From: Daphnia pulex
Lineage: Eukaryota; Arthropoda; Branchiopoda; Diplostraca; Daphniidae
Length of the DNA stretch: 64,000 nucleotides
Direction: 5' to 3'
NCBI RefSeq assembly: GCF_021134715.1
Contig: NC_060028.1
Location: 1,944,501-2,008,500 of the forward strand
Positions 51,901 through 63,460 of the stretch are shown piece after piece. The notes under the pieces were generated by a model, which saw nothing but the letters and a program-made list of their open reading frames with translations, was not told where the DNA came from and made no database searches. Every line of letters starts with the position of its first letter. Within the stretch, counting starts at the first letter, position 1. The position numbers and the translations under genes are program-made.

Positions 51901-52514
51901 ATGGCCACACTAACAAGAACGTCGTTCAACCCAAATAAAAAACCGTGCGATCCTGAAAGGTAAATGATAATCTAGGAAACATAATCAGGCTAAAAGATGC
52001 CGAAAAAAAAATTTATTTGGGAGTTTGTAGTATCCTATTGCTTACTTCATGTTTTCGTTTTTTGACAGATGGATTTGTATCTATCCAGCGTATATTGATA
52101 GCAGCAGAACAAGAGTTGCAGGCCGTCGAGTTCCCAAATCCCGTGCCGTTGAAAGACCTACTTGCGTTGAAATAAGTGATGTTCTGACAGCTGCCAATTT
52201 CACAGTTGGATTTGAACCTAAATTCTATTCAAGAGAGGCAAGCAAAGAGGAAGAGGCCAGAGGACGAGTCAGGGTGCAATTAAAAAATGAAGATGGAACA
52301 CTCGTCAATCCAGCATTTCCTACTCGTAAACAAAATAGTTCATTTTCATCTACTAGGAACTCAACTAATCATGTTTTCAAATTCACCAGGAGACTCTTTG
52401 TTTTTGTACATAGGAGAGAAGATTCCCCATCTTAAAAGCAGAGTCTTTAAATCAAGTGGGGAACAATCCACAAGCCAGAGTGGTGGGAAGAAAAAAGCAA
52501 AAGGAAGACGTTGA
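51901..52514 (+). CDS. SRP19: SRP19, signal recognition particle 19 kDa protein
   Basis: Three exons, 51901-51959, 52069-52325 and 52390-52514, encode 146 residues (human 144). The core motif WICIYPAYIDSSRT is followed by GRRVPKSRAVERPTCVEI, the tyrosine-bearing YSREASKEEEARGRVRVQL, and after the second intron LFLYIGEKIPHLKSR. The tail is Lys/Arg-rich (GGKKKAKGRR) as in the family. SRP19 binds the tips of helices 6 and 8 of SRP RNA in the nucleolus and prepares it to take SRP54, so it is needed for co-translational targeting to the endoplasmic reticulum. Confidence 0.95.
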
Positions 52515-52660
52515 TTCAATTGTGTCCAACAAAGTGTACAGAGGAACCAATAAAGTTACCTTATTGATAATATAGAACCTTTATATTCCCTTCATTTCTA
52601 TAACAAATAACAATACAATTGTAACAAACTAGAAATCTCTTACAATTTGGCCATTTCTAG

Positions 52661-53327
52661 TCATTGTTCTTCAATTGTGCCAACAACAGCAACAGCTTCA
52701 ATTTCTACTCTGCCAGCCTAAAAAAAGAAAATAATTAATCAAACTGAACCATTGTTTACTTGAAAAATGTCACATACCCTTGGCAAAGCAGCAACCTGGT
52801 AAGCAGCTCGTGCAGGGAAATTTTCTGTGAAATCTAAAAAAATAACACTTAGTTAAAACAATCATGACCCTCATTGATTCTTGTGCTTTATGACTTACAT
52901 TGGCGGTAAATTTCATTGACCTTACCGAAGTCACCAATATCAGCAAGTAAGACAGTAGTCTTGACCACTATAATAAAAGTAATTAAGAAAGCAGTGTACA
53001 GATTTTTTTAACAACATATTTAATACAAAATTTACCATTTTTATAAGAAATTCCAGCTGCTTCTAAAATGTGACCCATATTGTCCAAAGCTTTCTTCGCT
53101 TCAGCTTCAACCCCTCCAGGAACTAGTGATCCTGTTTGAGTATCCAGTCCCAATTGTCCAGATATGTACAAAGTCTTATCAACAAGAACAGCTTGACTGT
53201 AATAATAAAAATTACACCTGTGTATGCCAAATGTTGCAAATATTAAAACATTTTAAAACCTGTAAGGTCCGATAGCTGCTGGAGCAAATGAAGATTGAAT
53301 AATACGGCGTACAATCGTGTTGGACAT
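52661..53327 (-). CDS. RidA: RidA family 2-iminobutanoate/2-iminopropanoate deaminase (UK114)
   Basis: Five exons on the minus strand: 53327-53260, 53196-53036, 52967-52899, 52833-52778 and 52717-52661, giving 136 residues (human 137). Family motifs are in place: FAPAAIGPYSQAV at the start, LYISGQLGLDTQTG, AEAKKALDNMGHILEAAG, VVKTTVLLADIGDFGKVNEI, the substrate-binding Arg in FPARAAYQVAALP, and the Glu in GRVEIEAVAVVG. RidA is a small homotrimeric enzyme in cytosol or mitochondria that hydrolyses reactive imines made by PLP enzymes. It lies tail to tail with SRP19, 146 bp apart. Confidence 0.95.
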
Positions 53328-53470
53328 AGTGTTCTGTAATAAGAGATCATAAATTCAGAATCCAAAAAATGAAAATCCGTCAATAAATTTTCTCCCCTTT
53401 AGTATTTAACTATTTATATTACTAAGATGCTTTGATCAGCGGGTTATTACCGAATTGTTGGAGAGACCTG

Positions 53471-53505
53471 AGCGAACTGGGCGAACTGGGCGAACTGGGC
53501 GAACT
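53471..53505 (+). repeat. 10-bp tandem repeat upstream of RidA
   Basis: GCGAACTGGG repeats about three and a half times without error, 140 bp upstream of the RidA start codon. It is presumably in or near the promoter. Confidence 0.9.
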
Positions 53506-54036
53506 ACAAGTCTACAACAGCAGAACAACTTTAGAGACTGGAATGGGTCATGAGTTGATGACGTCATCTTTAATCACTTTCCTACGTTTCAAAATTAGAC
53601 GCAACAAATTCTGTTAATCGTTATTTGTAAGACTTTCACTAGAATGTTGAAGCTTGGAAAAATGGAATAATAATAATATTTGACATTTGTGAATTTATAG
53701 CCGTCACGGGTTTTACGAAAAACTAAATGTGTTTTCTTGCTTTTTACACCTTGAGGCTTTTTACCTTACTACGTGAAAAAAATTTGAAATGTGCGTCAAA
53801 GTTTTTATTTTTTTGCGCATGCGCGCCCGCCGCCCATTGAGTAAAAGGCCTAGAAAATGAGCGCCAAAATACGAGAAAAGTGCGCGAATTTTAACATCAT
53901 GTTTGTTTGCTTCTTTATTCAAATTCTTTATTACAAATATATCACGATCAAGAACAAAATAGTTAGAGCCGAAAAATTACAAAGAGTATAGCTAAGATAT
54001 TTATACAGTTAACATATCAAAAATAAGTAAATCCTT
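53506..54036. other. Spacer between RidA and the protease cluster
   Basis: Contains a short GC-rich patch (53,815-53,840) in AT-rich sequence. No gene is supported. Confidence 0.4.
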
Positions 54037-55254
54037 TTAGATACGGACGGTTTGTGAAATCCAGTTAATGTAATGATTAACACGAGTGTAAAGACCAGGT
54101 AAGCGAGGACGAGCGCATCCGATTCCGGCGCTGACGACGCCGACGAGCTGATGGCGTCCGTCTTTCTTAATCATCAACGGACCACCGCTATCACCCTGTA
54201 AATTCAGTTTGATTTAGTAAGCTCATTACGCAAAAATATTCAAATCCTTTTTACTTGACAAGAATCTTTGCCGCCATTTTCAAGACCGGCGCACAAAGCC
54301 GAGTTGATGATGGTTAGCGATTTCTTCTCGTCTTTGTACCATTGCTGGCAATCCTTATTAGCCAAAATGGGCACGTCAACCTTCTGCAATGTGTTGGCTC
54401 TTTTTCCACCTGACATTGCGACAATCGATAATAAAAAATTCTTCAAATAAGAAAATGCTTTTACATACCATTTTTAACCTCATCGTTCCACCCCCAACCG
54501 GCAACGGTGGCCAGCAGTCCAGCGAATGAGTCTTCATCTGGGTTAGGTAGACAGGCCGGCTGAACGCGGTCGTTCCATTGCACGTCGCCATCAAGATTAA
54601 TGAGGGCGATGTCATCGGCCAATTGGCGAGTCACGTACGACGGATGCATGACGATCTGGTTGACTCGAAACAATTTCGTTTGTTGACTGTCGGCACCCAG
54701 GAGGTTGTGCTCAGCCACACTCACTTGAATCTGCGGTGCTCTGCGACTGAATGTTCATATTCCAATTAGTTTACCATTAATTAAAAATTAAATCAAACAT
54801 GGAAAGAATAAAATAAGAGTGTTTTTTTCTGTTATTCCGGTTTATACTTAAGGACGCAATGGGCTGCAGTGAGAATCCATCGCTTGTTGATGAGTGCACC
54901 GCCACAAAAATGCTCACCACTCTGTCCAGCACGTAGAAATTTAAGCGACACCATCCTGCATATAATGAATAAGAATTAAAACACCAATCAATCTTTGAAG
55001 TCTAACGTTATTTAGGGCCACAAAGGAAATGGAATTCACCAAGGGAATTCTCCTTCCACAGCGTCAATGCCGTTGACGATTCGCCCGTTCCTGAATTTCG
55101 ACACACCGCAGTCAACGTCGGCCACTGAATCAAATAAAACGAGCAATTAGGAAACAATAAAATTTAATCCGAAATTTAATCGTGAAATACTGTTGACGAA
55201 AGCATCCAGTGGCTGGAAGTAAAGGAAACCAATGATCACTAAAATGAATTGCAT
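54037..55254 (-). CDS. Secreted trypsin-like serine protease 1
   Basis: Six exons on the minus strand: 55254-55191, 55124-55040, 54955-54848, 54746-54469, 54409-54255 and 54195-54037, giving 282 residues. A signal peptide ([18 protein letters not shown]) precedes a short propeptide with a Cys and the activation site NGR/IVNG. The catalytic triad is complete: His in WILTAAHC, Asp in [10 protein letters not shown], Ser in GDSGGPLM. Asp in GGKDSCQGDSGG sits at specificity position 189, predicting cleavage after Lys or Arg. No clip, CUB or other accessory domain is present. Compared with its neighbours, the third exon encodes five extra residues ([11 protein letters not shown]). Probably a digestive or haemolymph enzyme. 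Confidence 0.93.
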
Positions 55255-55357
55255 CTTGTTACAAGACCGGTGAGATTGGTTAGGCGACGTCGAATCAGAT
55301 TGAAATCTGTTGGCTGTTGAAGGTGTCGTTGTCTTGAATCAACTGACACGGAGCACC

Positions 55358-55366
55358 TTTATATAT
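55358..55366 (-). promoter_or_regulatory. TATA box of serine protease 1
   Basis: The minus strand reads ATATATAAA, followed about 20 bp later by an initiator-like TCAGTT, and about 90 bp further on by the start codon. All four proteases of the cluster share such a TATA box upstream. Confidence 0.7.
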
Positions 55367-55399
55367 CACCGGTGAAACACCGTCTGAGCCGAATGAGCG

Positions 55400-56900
55400 G
55401 GCAGCTGAAAGTGATTTGGAAGCAAGGGCGGGAGTATAGGAAGTTCAAAAAATGAACTTGTTGCTCAAGAAAGGAATAGAGGAAGAAGCTAAAAAGGCCC
55501 ATCTCTTGTTTGGGTTTTTCAAGGCTTTTCCAGTTTTCCAGCTATACGACCTGCAGCACGAGATACCTAAGGATATTGTACAGACATCAATATTGGGGAA
55601 TCAAATGTATGTCATCGCTACCATCATGTCTTTTCCCGGTTTCAACTGTCAAGGACGCTGGTACCACGTTACGCTACACATCTCAATGATGATCCAAGTC
55701 GTCATCCGTGCGTCATTCATTTGTCCATTATAGGATACTGTTGATTGGAGACTGATGAAATAATCCAAATTTGATAACACCTTGCCGCCACATCTCAACA
55801 CATTCATTTAATTACGTAACACATGTATATGCAGTTTCAGAATTTCTTTATAGAAACCTTTTACAAGAACGCAAAATTACATTTTACAGAAACCAAAGCT
55901 GTGCTACCTTTGTTATAAAATTCTTCACATTGTTGGTGTTAGTACGTTATCCCAAAATTACGTCAGATTATCTTTCAGGGTCATCTCGGCTCTCAACATT
56001 TTTTTAAGAATTTCATTTTTCATTTTCCTATCGCACAGATCGGCCAGTTAGTTTGACCTACAGTACACACTAAATCAATAACCAGCAGAGCCTGAGCCTC
56101 TTCAGGAAGGCCGATTTTCACCTTCATCCGCTTCCTGTTATCGAACCTATCGAATGACTCCGATACGCCCGCATCGATCACGTTCTAGTAGGTAATTTTG
56201 ATTTCATCATACAAGTAAACAGTCCCTCTCGATAGATCGATGATTGAAAATTTGTCGCCTCCTTAATGCCCCTGAAAATATGAAACAAAACACGCGCGCA
56301 GTTGTTGGTGTTGCAGGCAAAGGAAATGTCAAGACAGAAATTGTTAATGCAGGCCAAGGATTTTTGGCGATTTTTGGGTTGACGATGCGCGCGAGGTAAT
56401 GTCCGATTTAATAGGCAGAGGCGTATTCATGGGAAGCCTATCTAACTTATTAGTCATAGATGAAAGAATTCGGGTTTCCAAAAAATGAAATATAATAAAA
56501 GACTTTACCAAATCTTTTTATCTTTACAAGTTGTTGAAATATTGCTATGGAATTTTTGCTCACGTCGACAATAATGACAATGGTTTACTCTTAATTGTTT
56601 TTTTTTTTTGTTTATTAGAACCGAATGAAACTGACTATTATAACGGTCATTATTATTATCAAGATGTTCCGATGAATGGAAGCCTGGAAGGTTTGAAAAA
56701 ATTTTTAACTGACATTTCTATTTTTATTTGATAGCCGAGAGTTCAAAATTAATTTAGCCAATAATTTGAGAAATATTTGAGTTCGATTTCAATAATATTT
56801 TATTTTGTTCAATAATTCATCCTACTTCGTACGTACATACATACATATAATACAGTCCTTTACAATGGTCAAAAATTAAATTTCGTAATATTTCATTGGA
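55400..56900. other. Spacer with decayed coding-like fragments
   Basis: Between proteases 1 and 2. An open frame at 55452-55733 (+, 93 codons, MNLLLKKGIEEEAKKAH) and a minus-strand fragment near 56230-56060 (RFDNRKRMKVKIGLPEEAQA) look like pieces of old genes but have no partners or domains I recognise. The rest is AT-rich. Confidence 0.35.
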
Positions 56901-56901
56901 A

Positions 56902-58116
56902 TTATAATTCTTGCTCCTGCTGCCGGATGGTACGAGAAATCCAGTCCAGGTAATGGTTGACGCGCGTGTAAAGTCCCGGCAATCGAGGCCTTGCGCAACC
57001 GATCCCAGCGCTGACAACTCCCACAAGCAAATGATGGCCATCCTTCTTAACCAAAAGCGGTCCTCCGCTGTCACCCTATCAAATAAAAATTATAAAAATC
57101 ACACCGCAAAAATAATTGATTTAAGATAAAATAATTTACTTGACAAGAGTCTTTGCCGCCCTGTTCTAGCCCGGCACACAATGCCGAATCGACGATAATC
57201 AACGATTTCTTCTCGTCTTTGTACCACTGCTGGCAATCCTTGTTAGCCAAGATGGGCACGTCAACCTTCTGCAATGTGTTGGCTCTTTTCCCACCTGGAA
57301 ATTTGGCAAATTCACAGTTAATTATATATGAATTCTAAATAAAATGTCTCGATTTTGTGCTGTACCGTTCTTGACCTCGTCGGTCCATCCCCAACCGGCC
57401 GCAGTGGCCAGAAATCCAGCGAACGGATCTTTATCGGGATTGGGAAGGCAGACGGGCTGGATGCGGTCGCTCCATTCGACGGCTCGATCGAAGCTGATGA
57501 GGGCGATGTCGTCGGCCAACTGGCGGGTCACGTACGACGGATGCAAAACGATCTGGGTCACCTGGAACAATTTGGTGTGCTGGCTGTTGGCGTCGAGAAG
57601 GTTGTGCTCGGCCACGCTCACTTGAATCTGTGGTGCTCTACGACTTTGTTTAAACCACCAAAATTGAAATGATTAGATTTAATTTCTCAGAAAATGAGAA
57701 TCGGTTGAAATAATTTACTTGAGTAGACAGTGGGCCGCAGTTAGAGCCCATCTGCTGTTAATAAGAGCTCCGCCGCAAAAGTGTTCACCGCGTAGTTTAA
57801 GTGAAACTATCCTGATGATTCAATTTCCCACAACAAATTTGATGAATACAGTATTATTTTTCATCAAACGGAAATCTAATCAAATTAAACATACCAGGGA
57901 AATTCGGCTTCTGCGGCGTCTAGTCCGTTGACTATCTTCCCGTTACGAAGTGGCGAAATTCCACAGTCCACATCCGCCACTTGACATTTTTAAAAAATCA
58001 AAAATTAAGTTGAAGAAATTATTTTAAAATTATCAATGAAATCAATTACTGTTGATGAAGGCATTGATGAGCGGTTGAAAGCAAAAGAGTCCGGTGATTA
58101 CTAGAATCAATTTCAT
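56902..58116 (-). CDS. Secreted trypsin-like serine protease 2
   Basis: Six exons: 58116-58050, 57979-57895, 57811-57719, 57643-57366, 57294-57140 and 57075-56902, giving 283 residues. Signal peptide [19 protein letters not shown]; activation site NGK/IVNG; triad His in WALTAAHC, Asp in [10 protein letters not shown], Ser in GDSGGPL; trypsin-type Asp in GGKDSCQGDSGG. It is the closest relative of protease 1 (shared VSVAEHNLL and [20 protein letters not shown]), with the same intron positions and phases, so the two arose by tandem duplication. The C-terminus carries a few extra Gln/Glu residues (RQQEQEL). Confidence 0.93.
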
Positions 58117-58246
58117 GGTGAATCAAATTATTTTTCTTCTGCAAACAAAACTTGTCACTGGATGTACACTCGAGAAAATGTACTGGCTAGTAGTATTGTT
58201 TTCGACTAGAAGATTGCGAGTGAACTTTGAACAGATTGGACTGGTC

Positions 58247-58254
58247 TTTTTATA
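58247..58254 (-). promoter_or_regulatory. TATA box of serine protease 2
   Basis: TATAAAAA on the minus strand, about 130 bp before the start codon. Confidence 0.7.
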
Positions 58255-58259
58255 CAATG

Positions 58260-59720
58260 CCGTGTCCAAATAGGCGTGACAGACCGAACGCGTTGCGAAA
58301 ACACACGCAAAAAAAAAAAGCTCATCCTTCCGGTTTTTTTCTTCAAGGTATTTCAGCATTTGATGTCGCTGTGCGGGATGTAATAAACGTCAAGGAAATC
58401 GCACACCGATACCCGCATCAATATACACACGAGTCAAAATGCACTTGAATTTGTAATTGCTACATACTGCTGCAGTCTTCTCTGTAGACTTGAAACGCGG
58501 TCGGAAGTGGTCGGAAGTGATTATATAGCGCAATAGCGGTGCATGTCCGTTTTGATCCACTTTGTTACGCGCTAAAATTTGGGACTTTGAACGGGAAAGA
58601 TTTAAAAGGTAATTTGGTATTTTGCAGATTAGAAAATGTGATGGAAAGCTATGATGTAATTTTGAACAAAGCTAACCCTATACAGCATTTGAAATAAGTA
58701 ATATTCCTCATATGAATTAAAATCTAAATCTAAAATCTAAATCTTAAATAAATATTTTAATTAATTAATAATAAATAAATAAATCTAAAATAGAAATATT
58801 CCTCATATGACATCATATGAGAAGTATGAGATTTCGAATGAAAAATCATGCGTGGCTTTTCTCGCTGGACTGTGTGCATGTACTGCTGTTGTAGCCTACT
58901 TGTATTATTATACTAAGGTTGTACCTTTTAAAATTGTGGTACTGTACGTGGGGCGTCACTGTTGTCCCCGCATGCGAGGACAATGTTCTTGTAAAGAACC
59001 CTCATCAATATTTACATGAAGGTGGCGATAGTCACGTTTGTTTTGTTTAGGTCAAAGTCTATGTACGGAAATGATCTTTAATTGACACAGTTACGAACGA
59101 TGTAAATGTCCAAAATTTTTCTTATTAATAAACCTACATTGACATAAAAAAAAACTGAACGAAACGATTAAATCAAGAAATAAACCAGAAATACTGCTCA
59201 TAAATAGAAACAATAAATATTATTGCGTTATTGCACATTCGATTTTGACGCTTTTGAATGTTTGGTAAACCGGAAATTAATTATTTCAAATTGCTGTTGG
59301 TGTAAGAAAAGAATTGACGTTTGTTTTTCATAAATTAAATCACAATTAAAATTAGCGATTAGGGAAAAGACCCGGTAATGGAGAAAAACAAACGGAAATG
59401 ATGGGTGCGCGTGAGGGAGGGTTCGATGCTCCGACAAGGTGATGCAGTTATGCTAATGACGATATCCTTGTGCCACTGTTTGGGGACATAATATACCAAA
59501 CACCACACATCAGGGTATTTTTCTGTGCAGTGTATACATACGTACACACACGCCTATATGCATATCCACACATTGGTGACACACATTCGTCCTGATGAAT
59601 ACAGGAACCTTGAATGCCCATCATGATGGAAGGTCATGTCTTGCTGTGTGTCGCACTACACACACTTTCCGTTTCTCCGCGTCTCACATACGTACACTAC
59701 CTACACTGCGAGCCTTCCTC
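58260..59720. other. Divergent spacer between proteases 2 and 3
   Basis: Upstream region for two head-to-head protease genes. A short plus-strand frame at 58807-59019 (MTSYEKYEISNEKSC) has no support beyond being open. A (TAAATAAATAAA)-type low-complexity stretch lies near 58740-58790. Confidence 0.4.
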
Positions 59721-59726
59721 GTTCCT

Positions 59727-59734
59727 TATAAAAA
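59727..59734 (+). promoter_or_regulatory. TATA box and initiator of serine protease 3
   Basis: TATAAAAA is followed by TCAGTCAGTCA at 59756, the arthropod initiator consensus, at the expected spacing of about 30 bp. The start codon is 115 bp further on. Confidence 0.8.
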
Positions 59735-59871
59735 CATTTAGCCGAGTCCACTTCCTCAGTCAGTCACTCCACCGAAACTTGTTCCGACTGTATGGAAGTC
59801 TAGTGGCTGTCGTCCAACAAAACAAAGTCTAGTCAAACCAAAGAAAATAATTGTTTTACTTATCCACCATC

Positions 59872-61191
59872 ATGCAGTATTTATCGTTCATCGTGCTGTT
59901 GTCAATCTTCTACTTTGTTCCAATCAATGCCTTCATTAACAGTAAAACAAAAATCATCGACTCATTCATTATTGAATTTTAAATTGTTGAGCAAAATGTA
60001 TAATGGCGTCTATAATTATTTAGTGGCTGACGTCGATTGCGGAGTGGCTAAATTCAGAGCGGCTAAAATCGTTAATGGGATCGACGCCGCCGAAGGAGAA
60101 TTCCCGTGGTAATTTGACTATAGAAATTGTAACCGCATTTCGCTATATCGAGCTATTTAATTAAGTGTTTTATTATTTATTGTTTGGCATCAAATTGCTA
60201 CACAGGATGGTCTCATTAGTGGGATTGCGCGGTGAGCGGTTTTGCGGTGGCGCCCTCATCCACAAGAAATGGGTCTTAACTGCGGCTCACTGCATTACGT
60301 AAAGCATCGAAAGAATTCAAATTTGTGGCGGCAATTTATACAAAGCGGATAATTTGACACACACATGCAGGAAAGAGGCGTCGCAATTTCACATCGGAGT
60401 GGCCGGGGTGAGCGCCAAGGCCCGCGACGGAGCCAACACGGCCCGGAAGGGAACGCGACTGTTGCGCGTCAATCGCATCGTCAACCATCCATCTTACAAT
60501 CCGTCCAAGAGCAAAGTGGCCGACGACATCGCCCTGATTCAATTGGACCAGGAGGCCGAATGGAACGATCTGGTCCAGCCGTCCTGTCTGCCCAATCCAG
60601 ACAAAGATTCCTACACCGGAATGATGGCCACCGTTGCCGGATGGGGTCTGACCAACGAGATCCAAAACGGTAAATCGTATATGGACATTTTTTGGGATAT
60701 ATTGTTAAAAATTTTGTTGAAAAAACGAGGCTAAGCTCAGCTTATTTGTGTTATATTATCCATTTGCCCAAAAATAATAAAACGAAAGGCGGTCAACGGC
60801 CAAACGCCCTACAGAAAGTTGACCTGCCCATTATAGAGAACAAGGTGTGCCAGGATTGGTACAAAGAAGAAAAGAAGCCGCTGACCATCGTCGACACCTC
60901 CATGTGTGCCGGATTCGAACAAGGTGGCAAAGATTCTTGCCAGGTAAAAGATTCGACATATTTTTTTAAACAATAAAATGAGACATTGAAATTATTAAAA
61001 ATGAGCTGGTTCAATTGTTTTTTTGACAGGGTGACAGTGGCGGGCCGTTGATGATCAAAAAGGACGGACGCCATCTACTTGTGGGAGTTGTCAGCGCGGG
61101 AGTCGGTTGCGCCAGGCCACGATTGCCGGGACTTTACACGCGGGTCAACAAATATCTCGACTGGATTTCAGAGTTGATACGCGGAGCGTGA
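59872..61191 (+). CDS. Secreted trypsin-like serine protease 3
   Basis: Six exons: 59872-59941, 60024-60108, 60206-60298, 60371-60669, 60789-60943 and 61030-61191, giving 287 residues. Signal peptide [20 protein letters not shown]; activation site AAK/IVNG; triad His in WVLTAAHC, Asp in [10 protein letters not shown], Ser in GDSGGPLM; trypsin-type Asp in GGKDSCQGDSGG. Between the His and Asp exons it has a seven-residue longer loop ([16 protein letters not shown]) than proteases 1 and 2. Intron positions match those of proteases 1 and 2, including the one just after the His codon region (between HCIT and KEASQF). Confidence 0.93.
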
Positions 61192-62190
61192 TTCACGGTA
61201 GTTCAATACGAAAGTGATATTCAAATTTGTCATCGTTTATTCAATTTATTCAATTGTACATAATTTATTCATTGACAAATTCTGAACAAGACGCATCTTC
61301 CTTAAAATAATTATTTATTTTCAAAAATGAATTTGACCTATTTTGGAATTTTGTAAATGGGCTAAAAAATAATAAATAGTTAATACAAGTAAATCGGAAA
61401 TTTATTTTATTTTTATGTGATTTCGATTAAATCTTATTTAAAATAATTATTTATTTTTAAAAATGAATTTGACCTATTATTTTGGAATTTTTAATGGGCT
61501 AAAACAATAAAAAATTGGTAAATACGATTAAATCGGAAATTTATTTTTATTCGGGTTAAGCATTTACGTCTTAGTTAAAATTGATCTACGCAATCGCAGA
61601 CGGTAATGCGCCGCAACGTAATATCGTACAACCTTCAATAAGAGGAATTCAGTCAAGGGTTGGCCCTCATGCGTTTACCATTTAGACTAAGGTTGTTTCT
61701 ATCACTTTAAATTATGATTCCCTCTGAACATTCACATGTATGCAAGGGCGCTCTGCTTATGGCTTCGTGAAGCCTTTATTGACCGCAATTAATTTTTTGA
61801 AACGATTCAAATTTTCCCTTCTAATTAGCCTTATCCATTTTATTTTAAGTTTCAAACTATTCCGTTTTTTTTCGTCACCTTATCATGGCCAAATTTACTT
61901 TTGTAGCCTAATTGATCACTTGAGCAATTATATGGGGTGAACTATAATGTGTTGTCAATAAGGGAAAATAAAAGAAAGAGCATGCGTCTGACTTGGAATT
62001 ACGTGTTTACGAATAATCAGGGTAGTAGCGACACACATTTTCCCATCTAGTATACCGGTAGCAGAGCCTTGAATATTTAGTTTTCAAACCCACGTGCGAT
62101 GTATATAGCGTCAAAGCAGGTATATAGCACTTGTAGTTCTTTGTTGTTCTTTAAGGTCGCCCTTTTGTTATTATTCTGAACGACCCTTCG
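61192..62190. other. Spacer between proteases 3 and 4, with an AT-rich duplication
   Basis: About 80 bp (61310-61400) recur at about 61435-61525: AATAATTATTTATTTTCAAA followed by AATGAATTTGACCTATT, then GGGCTAAAA and AAATCGGAAATTTATTTT. This is a local tandem duplication in the 3' flank of protease 3. No gene seen. Confidence 0.7.
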
Positions 62191-62197
62191 GAGCAAG

Positions 62198-62204
62198 TAT
62201 AAAT
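62198..62204 (+). promoter_or_regulatory. TATA box of serine protease 4
   Basis: TATAAAT lies 113 bp before the start codon, the same layout as protease 3. Confidence 0.65.
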
Positions 62205-62310
62205 GACGGAGGGTCTTACTCAAATTCAAAACAGTTTCACTTCTACAATCGCTCCTGGCAATACGTCCGCTTTTCACTCCTGCCAATAATAACTCTAACG
62301 TATTTTAAAT

Positions 62311-63460
62311 ATGCCGCCGTTCGTCCTGCTCCTGTCGGTTCTTCTTCTACAACTTCAGTGTATCTCCGCATTCATTAACAGTAAATAATTTCCTCTAAAG
62401 CTTATTAATGTGACATAAGTGCATGACTTGATAACGAATGTCTTGTGTATTATTTTTATTTAAAGTGGCCGATGTTGATTGCGGCATTGCCGGAAAAAGC
62501 CGCACAGCGAAGATTGTCAACGGCGAAGAAACTATCGAAGGAGAATTTCCGTGGTATTACACGAAATGATCAAATAAATTGTAAATTGTGATTCTGACTG
62601 CGTATTTGTCCAATCAGGATGGTCTCCTTAGTGGGACTACGTGGCGAGCACCTCTGCGGAGGGGTGTTAATTCACAAGAAATGGGTGTTGACAGCTGCCC
62701 ATTGCATCAGGAAAGAAGTTACCCAATTTCAAGTCAGCGTCGCTTGGAATCGTGGCGCCGATGCCAATAGTTTGTCGGACAAAGCGCAAATGTACCGAAT
62801 CAATCGAATCGTCAACCATCCTTCTTACGATCCGTCCAAGAGCAAAGTAGCAGATGACATCGCTTTGATCAATTTAGCACAAGAAGCCGCCTGGAATGAT
62901 TTAGTAAAGCCGATTTGTTTGCCGGATCCGGACAAGAATACTTACACTGGCGCAATGGCCACCGTCGCTGGATGGGGACATGACAAAAGCGGTTAGTATT
63001 TAATTCTAATTTATTTTATTAATTGTGAATTTTACTTGAATGAGTTGATCCATTTTTTTATTTTCAGGTGGTCGTCACGCAACCAAATTGAGGAAAGTAG
63101 ACGTTCCCGTTTTGGCCAATGAAAAGTGCAAGCAGTGGCTGGAAGAAGGCAAAAAGACGTTGGCCATTTCAGAAACGTCCATGTGCGCTGGCTACGAAGA
63201 AGGCGGCAAAGACTCTTGCAATGTAACATTGATTTGATCGATGTTTATAATACCATTTAATATTTTTCAAATCGAATATGTAGGGAGATAGCGGTGGACC
63301 ACTGATGGTTCAAAACAAGAGCCATCACGTGGCAATAGGCGTGGTCAGTGGAGGCATAGGTTGTGCCCTTCCTCGTCTCCCTGGTATTTACACGCGCGTT
63401 AATAATTACCTGGAATGGATTTCCAAAATTGTTCTGGCGCCGTCACCCGATGCCATCTGA
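62311..63460 (+). CDS. Secreted trypsin-like serine protease 4 (one intron lost)
   Basis: Five exons: 62311-62380, 62466-62553, 62618-62991, 63068-63222 and 63284-63460, giving 287 residues. Signal peptide [20 protein letters not shown]; activation site TAK/IVNG; triad His in WVLTAAHC, Asp in [10 protein letters not shown], Ser in GDSGGPLM; trypsin-type Asp in GGKDSCNGDSGG, with Asn replacing the Gln next to the oxyanion hole. The exon 62618-62991 runs straight through the place (HCIRKEVTQ) where proteases 1-3 have an intron. The tail is extended (VLAPSPDAI). Closest to protease 3 ([15 protein letters not shown] against [15 protein letters not shown]). Confidence 0.93.

Noticed and set aside
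55452-55733. Functional 93-codon gene between the proteases
   Set aside because: No signal peptide, family resemblance or promoter element; left as a coding-like fragment.
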